The notes beneath the pieces were generated by a model. That model saw nothing but the letters and a program-made list of their open reading frames with translations, was not told the DNA's origin and ran no database searches. From Archangiaceae bacterium (lineage in GTDB: Bacteria > Myxococcota > Myxococcia > Myxococcales > Myxococcaceae): DNA of 64,000 nucleotides. Shown here one piece after another: positions 50,934-61,727 of the stretch. The stretch is from positions 496,001-560,000 of the forward strand of contig JADJNS010000004.1 of the NCBI GenBank assembly GCA_016714225.1. The letters run 5' to 3'. The first letter of the stretch is position 1; each line of letters begins with the position of its first letter. The translations under genes and the position numbers were made by a program.

Positions 50934-52184
50934 TTGGCCCAGAAGAAGCAGGCCGCCGCGAAAGCAGCAGCGAAGCCAAAATCCGACGCAAAGGCGAAAG
51001 CGAAAGTGAAGCAGATCGCTGCGCCCAAGAAATCTCCGCCCAAGAAGGTCGAGGCGAAAGAGAAGGGCAAGAAGGCCAAGGGCAAAGACGCGATTCCTGC
51101 GCCGACGCTCTCGGCTCCGACGCGCCGCGAAGGCGCGTTTCTGGGGCCGATGCCCGACAAGCCGTTGCCGCGCGCCTCGAAGCTGCCCGGCCTCGGTGAA
51201 CCGCTCACCAAGCGCGAGATGGAGCAGCTGCTCACGGTGGGCACCGGCCGGGGAGTGATGGGCGAGGGCTCGCTGAAGGGCCGCCTGATCGTGCACGCGA
51301 ACTTTCCGTACCTCGAGGTGATCGGCCGCGACAAACGCGAGCTCTATTTCCTCCTCCAGGGCCCGGATCAGGAAGTGCTGCCCGCCTACGTCGACCACAA
51401 GGTCAGCGTGAGCGGCTTCATTCACCGCACCAACAACCACGGCGGCATGGTCGAGGTGCGCAAGTACTCGGCCAAGAAGCCCGATGCCGAGGTCGAGATC
51501 GAGCCGCCGACCCCACCGGAAGACAAGCTCCGCTACCTGTCTCCGGGCGACGTCGAGCAGGTCTCGAGCGCGGGCATGGGCTCGGGCATGAAGGGCTATG
51601 CCTCGCTGCGCGGCACGCTCGAGATGACGGGTGAAGACTTCTTCCTGGTGGTCTCGAACGCCGGCACCCGCCAGCAGGTCAGCTTCCTGCTCGAGGGCAA
51701 GGGCGCCAAGGGCCTGCGCAAGAACGTGGGCCACGTGCTCCACGTGACCGGCGTGGTCGAGAAGTCGTCGGGCTGGGGCGGCAAGATCATCTGCGAGACC
51801 TGCGAGCCGCGGCCGACCGAGTTCAAGGCCGTCTCCCGCGACAACATGGACGTGGTCGAGATCGAAGGGTCGGGTCAGGGCGGTAAGACCGAGGTGAAGC
51901 AGAACAACGGCCTCTCGGTGCGGTTGCCCGAGCGCGCTGGCTACACCTGGGCCGTCGAGCCGACCACCGCCAAGCGCGTGGGCCTGCGCGAGGCGAACTT
52001 CGAGCTCAAGAGCAGCGGGGCGACCCGCGAGTTCTTCTTCACTCCGCGCAACCCGGGCGATCACGAGGTCGAGTTCTTCCTCGCCAAGGCGTTCAACCCG
52101 GCGCAGGTGACCAAGACCTACAAGCTCGCGTTGCACGTGAAGGGCCTCGAGCTGATGGGGCAGCCTTCCGGCGGGTTCCCCTGA
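50934..52184 (+). CDS. Basic protein with possible chagasin-like C-terminal domain
   Basis: Unrecognised 416-residue protein. The TTG at 50934 is supported by a strong AAGGAGGG site nine bases away. Residues 1-60 are Lys/Ala-rich, like histone H1 or ribosomal tails. The middle is a beta-rich domain (GRLIVHANFPYLEVIG and LRGTLEMTGEDFFLVVSNAG, the latter OB-like). The end (NNGLSVRLPERAGYTWAVEP, then FFFTPRNPGDHEVEF and KTYKLALHV) has the layout of inhibitor I42/chagasin domains, though the diagnostic TTGY is changed to RAGY. No signal peptide, so cysteine-protease inhibition outside the cell is unlikely. The stop overlaps the possible CTG start of rnr. Confidence 0.55.
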   Translation: MAQKKQAAAKAAAKPKSDAKAKAKVKQIAAPKKSPPKKVEAKEKGKKAKGKDAIPAPTLSAPTRREGAFLGPMPDKPLPRASKLPGLGEPLTKREMEQLLTVGTGRGVMGEGSLKGRLIVHANFPYLEVIGRDKRELYFLLQGPDQEVLPAYVDHKVSVSGFIHRTNNHGGMVEVRKYSAKKPDAEVEIEPPTPPEDKLRYLSPGDVEQVSSAGMGSGMKGYASLRGTLEMTGEDFFLVVSNAGTRQQVSFLLEGKGAKGLRKNVGHVLHVTGVVEKSSGWGGKIICETCEPRPTEFKAVSRDNMDVVEIEGSGQGGKTEVKQNNGLSVRLPERAGYTWAVEPTTAKRVGLREANFELKSSGATREFFFTPRNPGDHEVEFFLAKAFNPAQVTKTYKLALHVKGLELMGQPSGGFP

Positions 52185-52216
52185 ATCGTTTCACCCCGGA
52201 GTCGCTGATCGCTCTG

Positions 52217-54646
52217 ATGTCGAGCGCGGACCACCCGCTCGGCCTCAAAGAGCTGACGCGGCTCATCGGGCTACACCCTGGTCAGCAGACCGCGCTCAAG
52301 CGCGTCTTGAGAGAATTGGTAAAGGAAGGGCAGTTGCACAAAGAAGGCAAGCGGTTCCGCCTGGCGCAGAAGTCGAATCAGCCAGCCGTCGAGCCGAGCA
52401 AGAAGCACCGCGAAGAGCGCACCGAGCGCGTCGCAGAGATGAATCGACCCAGGAAGTTCGAGCCGCCGCTCCAGCCGCCTCCACCGCCGCGCGCCGGCCA
52501 GCGGGGGGCACCGTACGTGCCCAAGAACCGCTCGGCGGCGCCGGCTGCGGTCTCGGTGCCGGTCTCCGACGCGAAGCGCAAGAGCGGGGTGCCGCTGATC
52601 GAAGGCACGCTCAAGGTTCACCCCAACGGCTTCGGCTTCGTGCACCCCTCGTCGGGAGACGGTGAGAACATCTTCGTCACTCCCGCCGACGCGGCGCGAG
52701 CGCTCGACAATGATCGGGTGCTGATCGAGCTGGTGCGGGGCCGCGACGGCCGCAGCACCGGCCGCATCGTCGAGGTGAAAGATCGCACCCGCCAGATGGT
52801 GGTGGGCACCTACCGCGAGACCAAGCACGGCGCGGTGGTCGAGACCGACATCGGGTTGATCTCGGTGCCGCGCACCCAGCTGGCGCGCGACGGTGACGCG
52901 GTGAAGGTGCGGCTGGGCGTGGGCAAGTCGGTGCTCGAGGTCAACGACCAGCTCACCGGCGAGGTGGCCGGCTCGCTGGGCAAGCCCGGCGACATGAGCG
53001 TCGAGGTGCTGGGCCTGGCGTACGCCCAGGGCTTTCACGAAGAGTTCCCCCCCCAGGTGATGGACGAGGCCGACCGCGTCGGCACCACCGTCAGCGCCGC
53101 CGAAGCGGGCGAGCCGGGGCGGCGCGACGTTCGCGACCTCGGGCTGGTCACCATCGACGGCATCGACGCGCGCGACTTCGACGACGCGGTGTGGGTGGCC
53201 GACCATGCGCGCGGGTACCGGTTGGTGGTGGCGATCGCCGACGTCTCGCACTACGTGCGCGAAGGCAGCTCTCTCGACGCCGAGGCGTTTCGCCGGGCGA
53301 CCAGCGTGTACCTGCCGGGTCGGGTGCTGCCGATGCTGCCCGAGCGGCTCTCCAACGGCATCTGCTCGCTCAAGCCCGACGAAGATCGCCTCTGCATGGT
53401 GGCCGACATGGTGCTCGACCGCGACGGCGCGCCGGTGTCGACCGAGCTGTACCCGGCGGTGATGCGCAGCAAGGCGCGCTGCACCTATGAAGAGGTGCAC
53501 GACGTGCTGGCGGGCAAGAACGTGCCCCATCGGGAAAAGTTCCGCCCGTTGTTCGAGAAGCTGCTCGAGCTGTCGAAGGTGCTGACCAAGATGCGCCTGA
53601 TGCGGGGCGCGATCGACTTCGACATCTCCGAGACCAAGGTCGAGCTGAAGGAAGACGGCACGCCCAGCCACATGGCGCGACGCGAGCGGCTCGAGAGCCA
53701 CCGCATCGTCGAAGAGTGCATGCTCGCCGCCAACGAGGCGGTGGCGCGGTTCTTCCGCGAGCACGAGGTGGCGACGGTGAATCGCTACCACGCGCCTCCC
53801 GACGAAGAGAAGCTGGCGGCGTTCGCCGCGCTGGCGGGGGCGCACGGCCTGAACGTGAAGGCTGGGGCACTGAGCTCGCGAGAGCTCAATCAGGTCTTGA
53901 GGCAGCTCGAGGGGCACCCCGAGCAGCGGGCGCTCAATCAGCTGCTGCTGCGGTCGATGATGCAGGCGGTGTACTCGTCGCAGCACGAGGGCCACTACGG
54001 CCTGGGCGCCGAAGACTACCTGCACTTCACCTCACCGATTCGCCGGTACCCCGATCTGATCGTGCACCGGCTGCTGCGCCAGGTGTGGGGCAAGCGCGCG
54101 GTCGACGACGAGAAGCTCGAGAAGCAGGCGGTGCAGTCGAGCGAGCGCGAACGCGCGGCGATGAAGGTCGAGCGCGAGGTGGTGGCGTTCTACGCCTGCC
54201 TGATGGTTCGCGACCGGGTGGGTGAAGAGATGAACGCCACCGTCTCGGGCCTGTCGGAGCATGGGTTCTATGCCGAGCTCGAGGGCCTCTTCATCGAAGG
54301 CATGATTCGCCCCAGCGGGTGGAAGTTCGACCAGCAGCTGTACCGGGGCACCCTGGGCGGCGGGAAAGTCGTCAAGGTCGGCCTGCCGTTGAAGGTGCGA
54401 CTCGCCTCAGTGAACCTGCAGGCGCGCAAGATCGACCTCGACATTCTCGAGCTCGAGGGCGCGGCGGTGAAGGTGCGGCCGGCCGAAGCGCGCAGGCCGC
54501 AGCACGAGAAGGCCCGCGGCCACGAGAGTCACAAGGGCCGGGGCCAGGAGAAGTCGCGCGGTGGTGAGCGCGGTGGCGAGAGAGAGAAGCGCCACGGGCG
54601 GGCCCAGCAGAAGAAGTCACGGCAGGGCCGGCGCAAGGGCCGCTGA
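52217..54646 (+). CDS. rnr: Ribonuclease R
   Basis: Processive 3'-5' exoribonuclease that degrades structured RNA. The 809-residue protein has an N-terminal winged-helix region (PLGLKELTRLIGL), cold-shock domains, the RNB catalytic core (DARDFDDAVWV with the conserved Asp cluster), HFTSPIRRYPDLIVHRLL, an S1 domain and a basic Arg/Lys/Gly tail. ATG 52217 is the first standard start, but family alignment suggests that translation begins at CTG 52181 (LNRFTPESLIALM), which overlaps the preceding TGA. Confidence 0.95.
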   Translation: MSSADHPLGLKELTRLIGLHPGQQTALKRVLRELVKEGQLHKEGKRFRLAQKSNQPAVEPSKKHREERTERVAEMNRPRKFEPPLQPPPPPRAGQRGAPYVPKNRSAAPAAVSVPVSDAKRKSGVPLIEGTLKVHPNGFGFVHPSSGDGENIFVTPADAARALDNDRVLIELVRGRDGRSTGRIVEVKDRTRQMVVGTYRETKHGAVVETDIGLISVPRTQLARDGDAVKVRLGVGKSVLEVNDQLTGEVAGSLGKPGDMSVEVLGLAYAQGFHEEFPPQVMDEADRVGTTVSAAEAGEPGRRDVRDLGLVTIDGIDARDFDDAVWVADHARGYRLVVAIADVSHYVREGSSLDAEAFRRATSVYLPGRVLPMLPERLSNGICSLKPDEDRLCMVADMVLDRDGAPVSTELYPAVMRSKARCTYEEVHDVLAGKNVPHREKFRPLFEKLLELSKVLTKMRLMRGAIDFDISETKVELKEDGTPSHMARRERLESHRIVEECMLAANEAVARFFREHEVATVNRYHAPPDEEKLAAFAALAGAHGLNVKAGALSSRELNQVLRQLEGHPEQRALNQLLLRSMMQAVYSSQHEGHYGLGAEDYLHFTSPIRRYPDLIVHRLLRQVWGKRAVDDEKLEKQAVQSSERERAAMKVEREVVAFYACLMVRDRVGEEMNATVSGLSEHGFYAELEGLFIEGMIRPSGWKFDQQLYRGTLGGGKVVKVGLPLKVRLASVNLQARKIDLDILELEGAAVKVRPAEARRPQHEKARGHESHKGRGQEKSRGGERGGEREKRHGRAQQKKSRQGRRKGR

Positions 54647-54687
54647 AGAGGGCAGGGGGCAGACCCAGGGGGAAATGCCCAGGCCTC

Positions 54688-54732
54688 ACCCTGACCCTGC
54701 TGACCCTGACCCTGAGCTTGCCCATGCCCATG
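54688..54732. repeat. Short hexamer repeats (ACCCTG, CCCATG)
   Basis: Two pairs of ACCCTG (54688-54699 and 54703-54714) separated by CTG are followed by CCCATG twice (54721-54732). They lie in the 164-base gap after rnr. The style matches the GTGAAC and GGGCAC hexamer runs at 16134 and 22270. Confidence 0.6.
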
Positions 54733-54810
54733 CCGCGCCTGCTGCCGGCGAGAGTGCGGGCCTGTGCGAAGGCACCACGAGAACCTCGCCGAAGCCGAAG
54801 CCACACCCGA

Positions 54811-55269
54811 CTACTTCGCCGCGGCAGCCCTCTGCTTCCGCAGCGCGATCAACCTGGGCGCGATCGCCGTCAGCACCGGGTGCAGAAACAGCCCCGGGTC
54901 GGGGGTTGCCACGCTCCGCTCATCGACCATCACGAAGACGTCGAGCGTGCCACGCACGGTGCCGAGCTGCTTCTTCTTCAGCGCCTCGGCCGACTCGGGA
55001 GTGAGCACGGTGAAGTAGACCTCGAACGCCCACGCCGGGTCGGCGAACGCGGTCGCGAGCACGTGCTGCATCACCTGATTGGCGGTGTTCTTCGCGGGGT
55101 CGAGTAGGCCCCCGGTCTGCGGCGCGCTGATGCCTGCCTCGGGCGGCAGCTGCTCGGGCACGTCCATCAGCACCGACATCGCGGTGCTGAACTTGTCCGA
55201 GAGCCGCAGCTCGTTGGCGACCAGGCCGACGTTGAGCGCGATCAGGCGCTTCTGGTCGTCGACCCGCAC
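54811..55269 (-). CDS. Hypothetical protein downstream of boxB
   Basis: Unrecognised protein of 152 residues, start GTG 55269 (or CTG 55275 overlapping the boxB stop). It is a soluble protein with beta-strands at the front (VDDQKRLIALNVGLVANELR) and a helical end (LHPVLTAIAPRLIALRKQR). No signal peptide or metal motif. It is the last gene of the boxC-boxB transcript, so a role in benzoyl-CoA breakdown, for example as an accessory to BoxB, is a reasonable guess only. Confidence 0.6.
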   Translation of the reverse strand: MRVDDQKRLIALNVGLVANELRLSDKFSTAMSVLMDVPEQLPPEAGISAPQTGGLLDPAKNTANQVMQHVLATAFADPAWAFEVYFTVLTPESAEALKKKQLGTVRGTLDVFVMVDERSVATPDPGLFLHPVLTAIAPRLIALRKQRAAAAK

Positions 55270-55271
55270 GT

Positions 55272-56702
<1,431 letters not shown>

Positions 56703-56721
56703 GGTCTCGTCTCGTCCTCTT

Positions 56722-58377
<1,656 letters not shown>

Positions 58378-58405
58378 GGGCCGAAGGTGCCATGGCAGTA
58401 AGCTG

Positions 58406-58439
58406 CTGGTCAACGACACCAGTCAGCAGTATATTGCTG
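58406..58439 (+). promoter_or_regulatory. boxR promoter with overlapping operator palindromes
   Basis: A -35-like TGGTCA (58407-58412) and a -10-like TATATT (58430-58435) are 17 bases apart. The -10 is inside a palindrome CAGCA-6-TGCTG (58424-58439), and a second inverted repeat (CTGGT 58406-58410, ACCAG 58418-58422) covers the -35. This suits repression by the BoxR-type regulator of both divergent transcripts. Confidence 0.5.
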
Positions 58440-58454
58440 GCGGTCGGTTCTGCG

Positions 58455-59180
58455 ATGAGCGAGCTCTTGAGCCAGGTCGGGCGCCGCGTGCGCGAGCGCC
58501 GCAAGGAAAAGGCGATGACGCTCAAAGAGCTGGCCCGCGCGGCCGGGCTCTCTGAGCGCTTCGTCTCGGAGCTCGAGGCGGGTCGCGCCAACATCTCGGT
58601 GATGAACCTGGCCGAGGTCGCCCAGGCGCTGCAGCTGCCGCTCGGCGCGTTCTTCGTTGCCGCCGATCGCGGCGCGCAAGAGGGCGGGGTGATTGCCCTG
58701 CTGGGCTTGCGCGGTGCGGGCAAGAGCACGGTCGGCAAGGCCCTGGCGGTCAGGCTGGCGGTGCCGTTCTTCGAGCTCGACCGCCTGGTCGAGGCCGAGG
58801 CGGGCATGTCGCTGGCCGAGATCTTCGCCATTCACGGCGAGGCCTACTTTCGCGCCCTCGAGCTGCGCGCCCTCGAGCGCTTTCTCGACGGGCACCGCCG
58901 GGGGGTGCTGGCCACGGGAGGGGGGCTGGTGACGTCTCCCGACGCGTACCGGCTGCTGCGCGAGCGCACCCGCACCGTGTGGCTCAAGGCCCGGCCCGCC
59001 GAGCACTGGGCGCGGGTGGTCGGGCAGGGCGACCTGCGCCCGATGCAGAACCGCCCCCAGGCGCGCGCCGAGCTCGAGCGCCGGCTGCGCGAGCGCGAGC
59101 CCCTCTACAAGAAGGCCGAGCGGGTGGTGAATACCAGCGGCCGCGCAGTGAACGACGTCGTCCACGAGCTCTTGAGGTAA
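58455..59180 (+). CDS. boxR: BoxR/BzdR-type regulator (XRE HTH plus shikimate-kinase-like domain)
   Basis: Repressor of benzoyl-CoA catabolism, 241 residues from ATG 58455. Residues about 5-65 form an XRE helix-turn-helix (MTLKELARAAGLSERFVSEL). Residues about 75-241 are shikimate-kinase-like with a P-loop GLRGAGKST (84-92) and LATGGGLV. In Azoarcus BzdR and BoxR this fold senses benzoyl-CoA and releases DNA. It is divergent from boxCB and separated only by palindromic sequence that overlaps its promoter. Confidence 0.92.
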   Translation: MSELLSQVGRRVRERRKEKAMTLKELARAAGLSERFVSELEAGRANISVMNLAEVAQALQLPLGAFFVAADRGAQEGGVIALLGLRGAGKSTVGKALAVRLAVPFFELDRLVEAEAGMSLAEIFAIHGEAYFRALELRALERFLDGHRRGVLATGGGLVTSPDAYRLLRERTRTVWLKARPAEHWARVVGQGDLRPMQNRPQARAELERRLREREPLYKKAERVVNTSGRAVNDVVHELLR

Positions 59181-59190
59181 GAACCACGCC

Positions 59191-60861
59191 ATGACGAAGG
59201 CCCAACTCGAGACCGAGCAGCTCGACCGCAAGAGCATCGCGGCCACTCCCGGCCGCTGGCGGCTGGTGGTGCTCTCCGAGTCGGGCACCTCGTCGCACGC
59301 GCTGCCCGCGCAAGGCACGGTCACGCTGGGCCGCGGTGAAGACGCCGACATCAAGCTCGACGACGCGTCGGCCTCGCGGCGCCACGCCATGCTGCACCTG
59401 GGCCCCGAGGTGCGGCTCGAAGACCTGGGCTCGAGCAACGGCACGGTGGTGCGCGGCAAGCCGTTCAAGAAGCAGTCGATCGAGCTGGGCGCGGGCGACT
59501 CGATCGAGCTGGGCAAGACCATCGCGGTGCTGCAGCCCGACGAGCTCTCGGACCGGGTGCGGCCGTGGACGCTGCTCTCGCACCCGCAGTTCCTCGAGAA
59601 GGTGGCCCAGGCCCGGGCGCCGTTCGCGATGCTGCGGCTGCAGGTTCAGGCGCGCGCGGGCGTGGCGCAAGAGGTGCTCTCGAAAGAGCTCGACGGCAAG
59701 AACGACGTGGTCGCCTCGTTCGGCCCGGGCATGTTCGAGATTCTCGCCGAGGGCAGAGATGGCGCAGCGGCCAAGGCGCTGGGTGAGAAGGTCTCGGCCC
59801 GGCTGGTGGCGGCGGGCGCGCGGGTGCGGCTGGGGCACGCCTCGGCCCCCACCGACGGCAAGACCGCCGAAGACCTGATGGTGGCGTGCTCGCGGCCGGC
59901 CGCCGCGGCGAGCCCCGGGTTCGTGGTGCGCGACGACGCCATGGCGGCGCTGTACCGCCTGGTCGACCGCATCGCGCCCTCGAACCTGTCGGTGCTGGTG
60001 CTGGGCGAGACCGGCGCGGGCAAAGAGGTGCTGGCCGGAGAGATTCACAAGCGCAGCAAGCGCAACGGCAAGCCGTTCTTGCGCCTCAACTGCGCCGCGC
60101 TGCACGAGCAGCTGCTCGAGAGCGAGCTGTTCGGCCACGTGAAGGGGGCGTTCACCGGCGCCGACCGCAACCGCGAGGGCCTGCTCGAGTCGGCCAACGG
60201 CGGCACGGTGTTTCTCGACGAGATCGGCGAGATCTCTGCCGCGGTGCAGGCCAAGCTCTTGCGGGTGCTCGAAGAGCGCCTGGTGATGCCGGTGGGCAGC
60301 AACGACAAGCGGCCCATCGACGTGCGGTTCATCTTCGCCACCAACCGCGACCTCGAGGCCGAGGTGGCGCGCGCCGCCTTCCGGTCGGATCTGTTCTTTC
60401 GCATCAACGGCATCTCGCTGGTGATCCCCCCGCTGCGCGAGCGGCTCACCGAGATCGAGCCCCTGGCGCGTGCGTTCGTCGCCGAGGCGTGCGCCAAAGA
60501 CCAGCGCCCGGTTCCCGAGCTGTCTCCCGACGCGCTGGCGACCCTGCGGGCCTACCCCTGGCCCGGCAACATTCGCGAGCTCAAGAGCGTGATCGACCGC
60601 GCGGTGCTGTTCGCGTCGGAGACCGGCTTGTCGGGCGAGGCGATCGCCCAGGCCATCGGGGTCAAGGGGGCCGGCCCGGTCGCCGCCGCGCCCACCAACC
60701 TGCGAGAAGAGCGCGACGCCGCCGAGAAGCGCGCGGTGCTCGAGGCGCTCGAGAAGTGCGACGGCAATCAGACCCGCGCCGCCGAGCTGCTCGGGGTCTC
60801 GCGTCGCACCCTGGTGACGCGCCTGCAGCAGTACGGCATGACGCGCTCGCGCAAGAAGTGA
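59191..60861 (+). CDS. FHA-domain sigma54-dependent activator
   Basis: Enhancer-binding protein of 556 residues of the type abundant in myxobacteria. The FHA domain (about 25-115) with GRGEDADIKLDDASASRRHA and GSSNGT binds phosphothreonine. The AAA+ domain has Walker A GETGAGKE (272-279), the sigma54-contact loop GAFTGA (319-324) and Walker B GGTVFLDE (337-344). A Fis-type helix-turn-helix ends the protein (NQTRAAELLGVSRRTLVTRL). It starts 10 bases after boxR but is likely an unrelated unit. A kinase gene follows about 900 bases on and could supply the phosphothreonine partner. Confidence 0.93.
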   Translation: MTKAQLETEQLDRKSIAATPGRWRLVVLSESGTSSHALPAQGTVTLGRGEDADIKLDDASASRRHAMLHLGPEVRLEDLGSSNGTVVRGKPFKKQSIELGAGDSIELGKTIAVLQPDELSDRVRPWTLLSHPQFLEKVAQARAPFAMLRLQVQARAGVAQEVLSKELDGKNDVVASFGPGMFEILAEGRDGAAAKALGEKVSARLVAAGARVRLGHASAPTDGKTAEDLMVACSRPAAAASPGFVVRDDAMAALYRLVDRIAPSNLSVLVLGETGAGKEVLAGEIHKRSKRNGKPFLRLNCAALHEQLLESELFGHVKGAFTGADRNREGLLESANGGTVFLDEIGEISAAVQAKLLRVLEERLVMPVGSNDKRPIDVRFIFATNRDLEAEVARAAFRSDLFFRINGISLVIPPLRERLTEIEPLARAFVAEACAKDQRPVPELSPDALATLRAYPWPGNIRELKSVIDRAVLFASETGLSGEAIAQAIGVKGAGPVAAAPTNLREERDAAEKRAVLEALEKCDGNQTRAAELLGVSRRTLVTRLQQYGMTRSRKK

Positions 60862-60870
60862 GCGTGGCCC

Positions 60871-60905
60871 TCGAAAAAACCGAAGGGTCGACTTCGGTTA
60901 TTCGA
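60871..60905. terminator. Stem-loop after the sigma54 activator
   Basis: An 8-bp stem AACCGAAG/CTTCGGTT (60878-60885 with 60892-60899) is extended by TCGAA/TTCGA outer arms, with A residues on one side and T residues on the other. It lies in the 153-base gap after the activator gene and reads as a terminator in either direction. Confidence 0.55.
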
Positions 60906-61014
60906 ATGAGGCAGCCCTGTCGTGCCTGCGGTGACTTGCGCGAGCCACCGCGCGGGTAGGCCCTGCGTCGGCGCGGGGTTGGCAGCGGCCGGCCGAGTGC
61001 ATTCGGCGCCGCGC

Positions 61015-61686
61015 ATGCGAACCCTTCTCACCTGCGTGTTGGCCGTGACGTGCGGCTGCGCTTCGTCTTCGCGGGCGGTGGCCCTGCGTGAGCAGTACCG
61101 CAAGAACGCGGTCACCCCCCAGAAGGCGCAGGCGTGCCTGCGCCAGCCCGAGACGTGCCCGGGCTATGGCGAGACCCACTGGCAGATGCCGCTGCAGACG
61201 GTGCAGCAGCTCACCGGGTGCACCCCGCAGGCCGACGGGTGCGTGAAGGGCGACGAGCGCTACGTCTTCGAAGGCGACGGCTTGAGCGCGGTGGTGATCG
61301 ACTACCGCGACTACGCGGCCGGGCGCGCGGCGCTCACCGGGCGGTTCGGCGCGCCGGGCTGGGAGGGCGACCACTCCGCGCTGTTCGACGACCGCGTCGC
61401 TGAGGCCGACGCGCGGGAGCGGGCGGCCCGCGTCATGGCGCTCGCGCTGGTGCCCTTCACCTCGCTGTCGGTGTTCTGGCTGCTCAGGGCCGAGCGGGCC
61501 CACGAAGACGCGCGCGAGCTCAGGGCCCAGAAGCGCTCGGCGCCCCACCTCACCTGCGCCAGCTGGAACCGTGAGCTCACCCGGGTGCTGCTGTGCGAAG
61601 AGCGTGGCAAGGGCACCAGCGCCCTGTTCTCGAGTCGGGGGGCGCCGGAAGTGGCGACGCCCACCGGCGACTGGAAGGAGCGCTGA
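61015..61686 (+). CDS. Putative lipoprotein or secreted protein
   Basis: Unrecognised 223-residue protein. ATG 61015 gives the signal MRTLLTCVLAVTCGCASSS, with a lipobox-like but imperfect Cys context. The mature part has four or more cysteines in short loops (CLRQPETCPGYG and CTPQADGC) and a probable membrane helix (VMALALVPFTSLSVFWLL). No family recognised. It lies between the sigma54 activator and the kinase. Confidence 0.6.
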   Translation: MRTLLTCVLAVTCGCASSSRAVALREQYRKNAVTPQKAQACLRQPETCPGYGETHWQMPLQTVQQLTGCTPQADGCVKGDERYVFEGDGLSAVVIDYRDYAAGRAALTGRFGAPGWEGDHSALFDDRVAEADARERAARVMALALVPFTSLSVFWLLRAERAHEDARELRAQKRSAPHLTCASWNRELTRVLLCEERGKGTSALFSSRGAPEVATPTGDWKER

Positions 61687-61727
61687 GACCGACGGGCTTC
61701 GGCTCCTGGTCTAAGCTTCCGCCCGCT

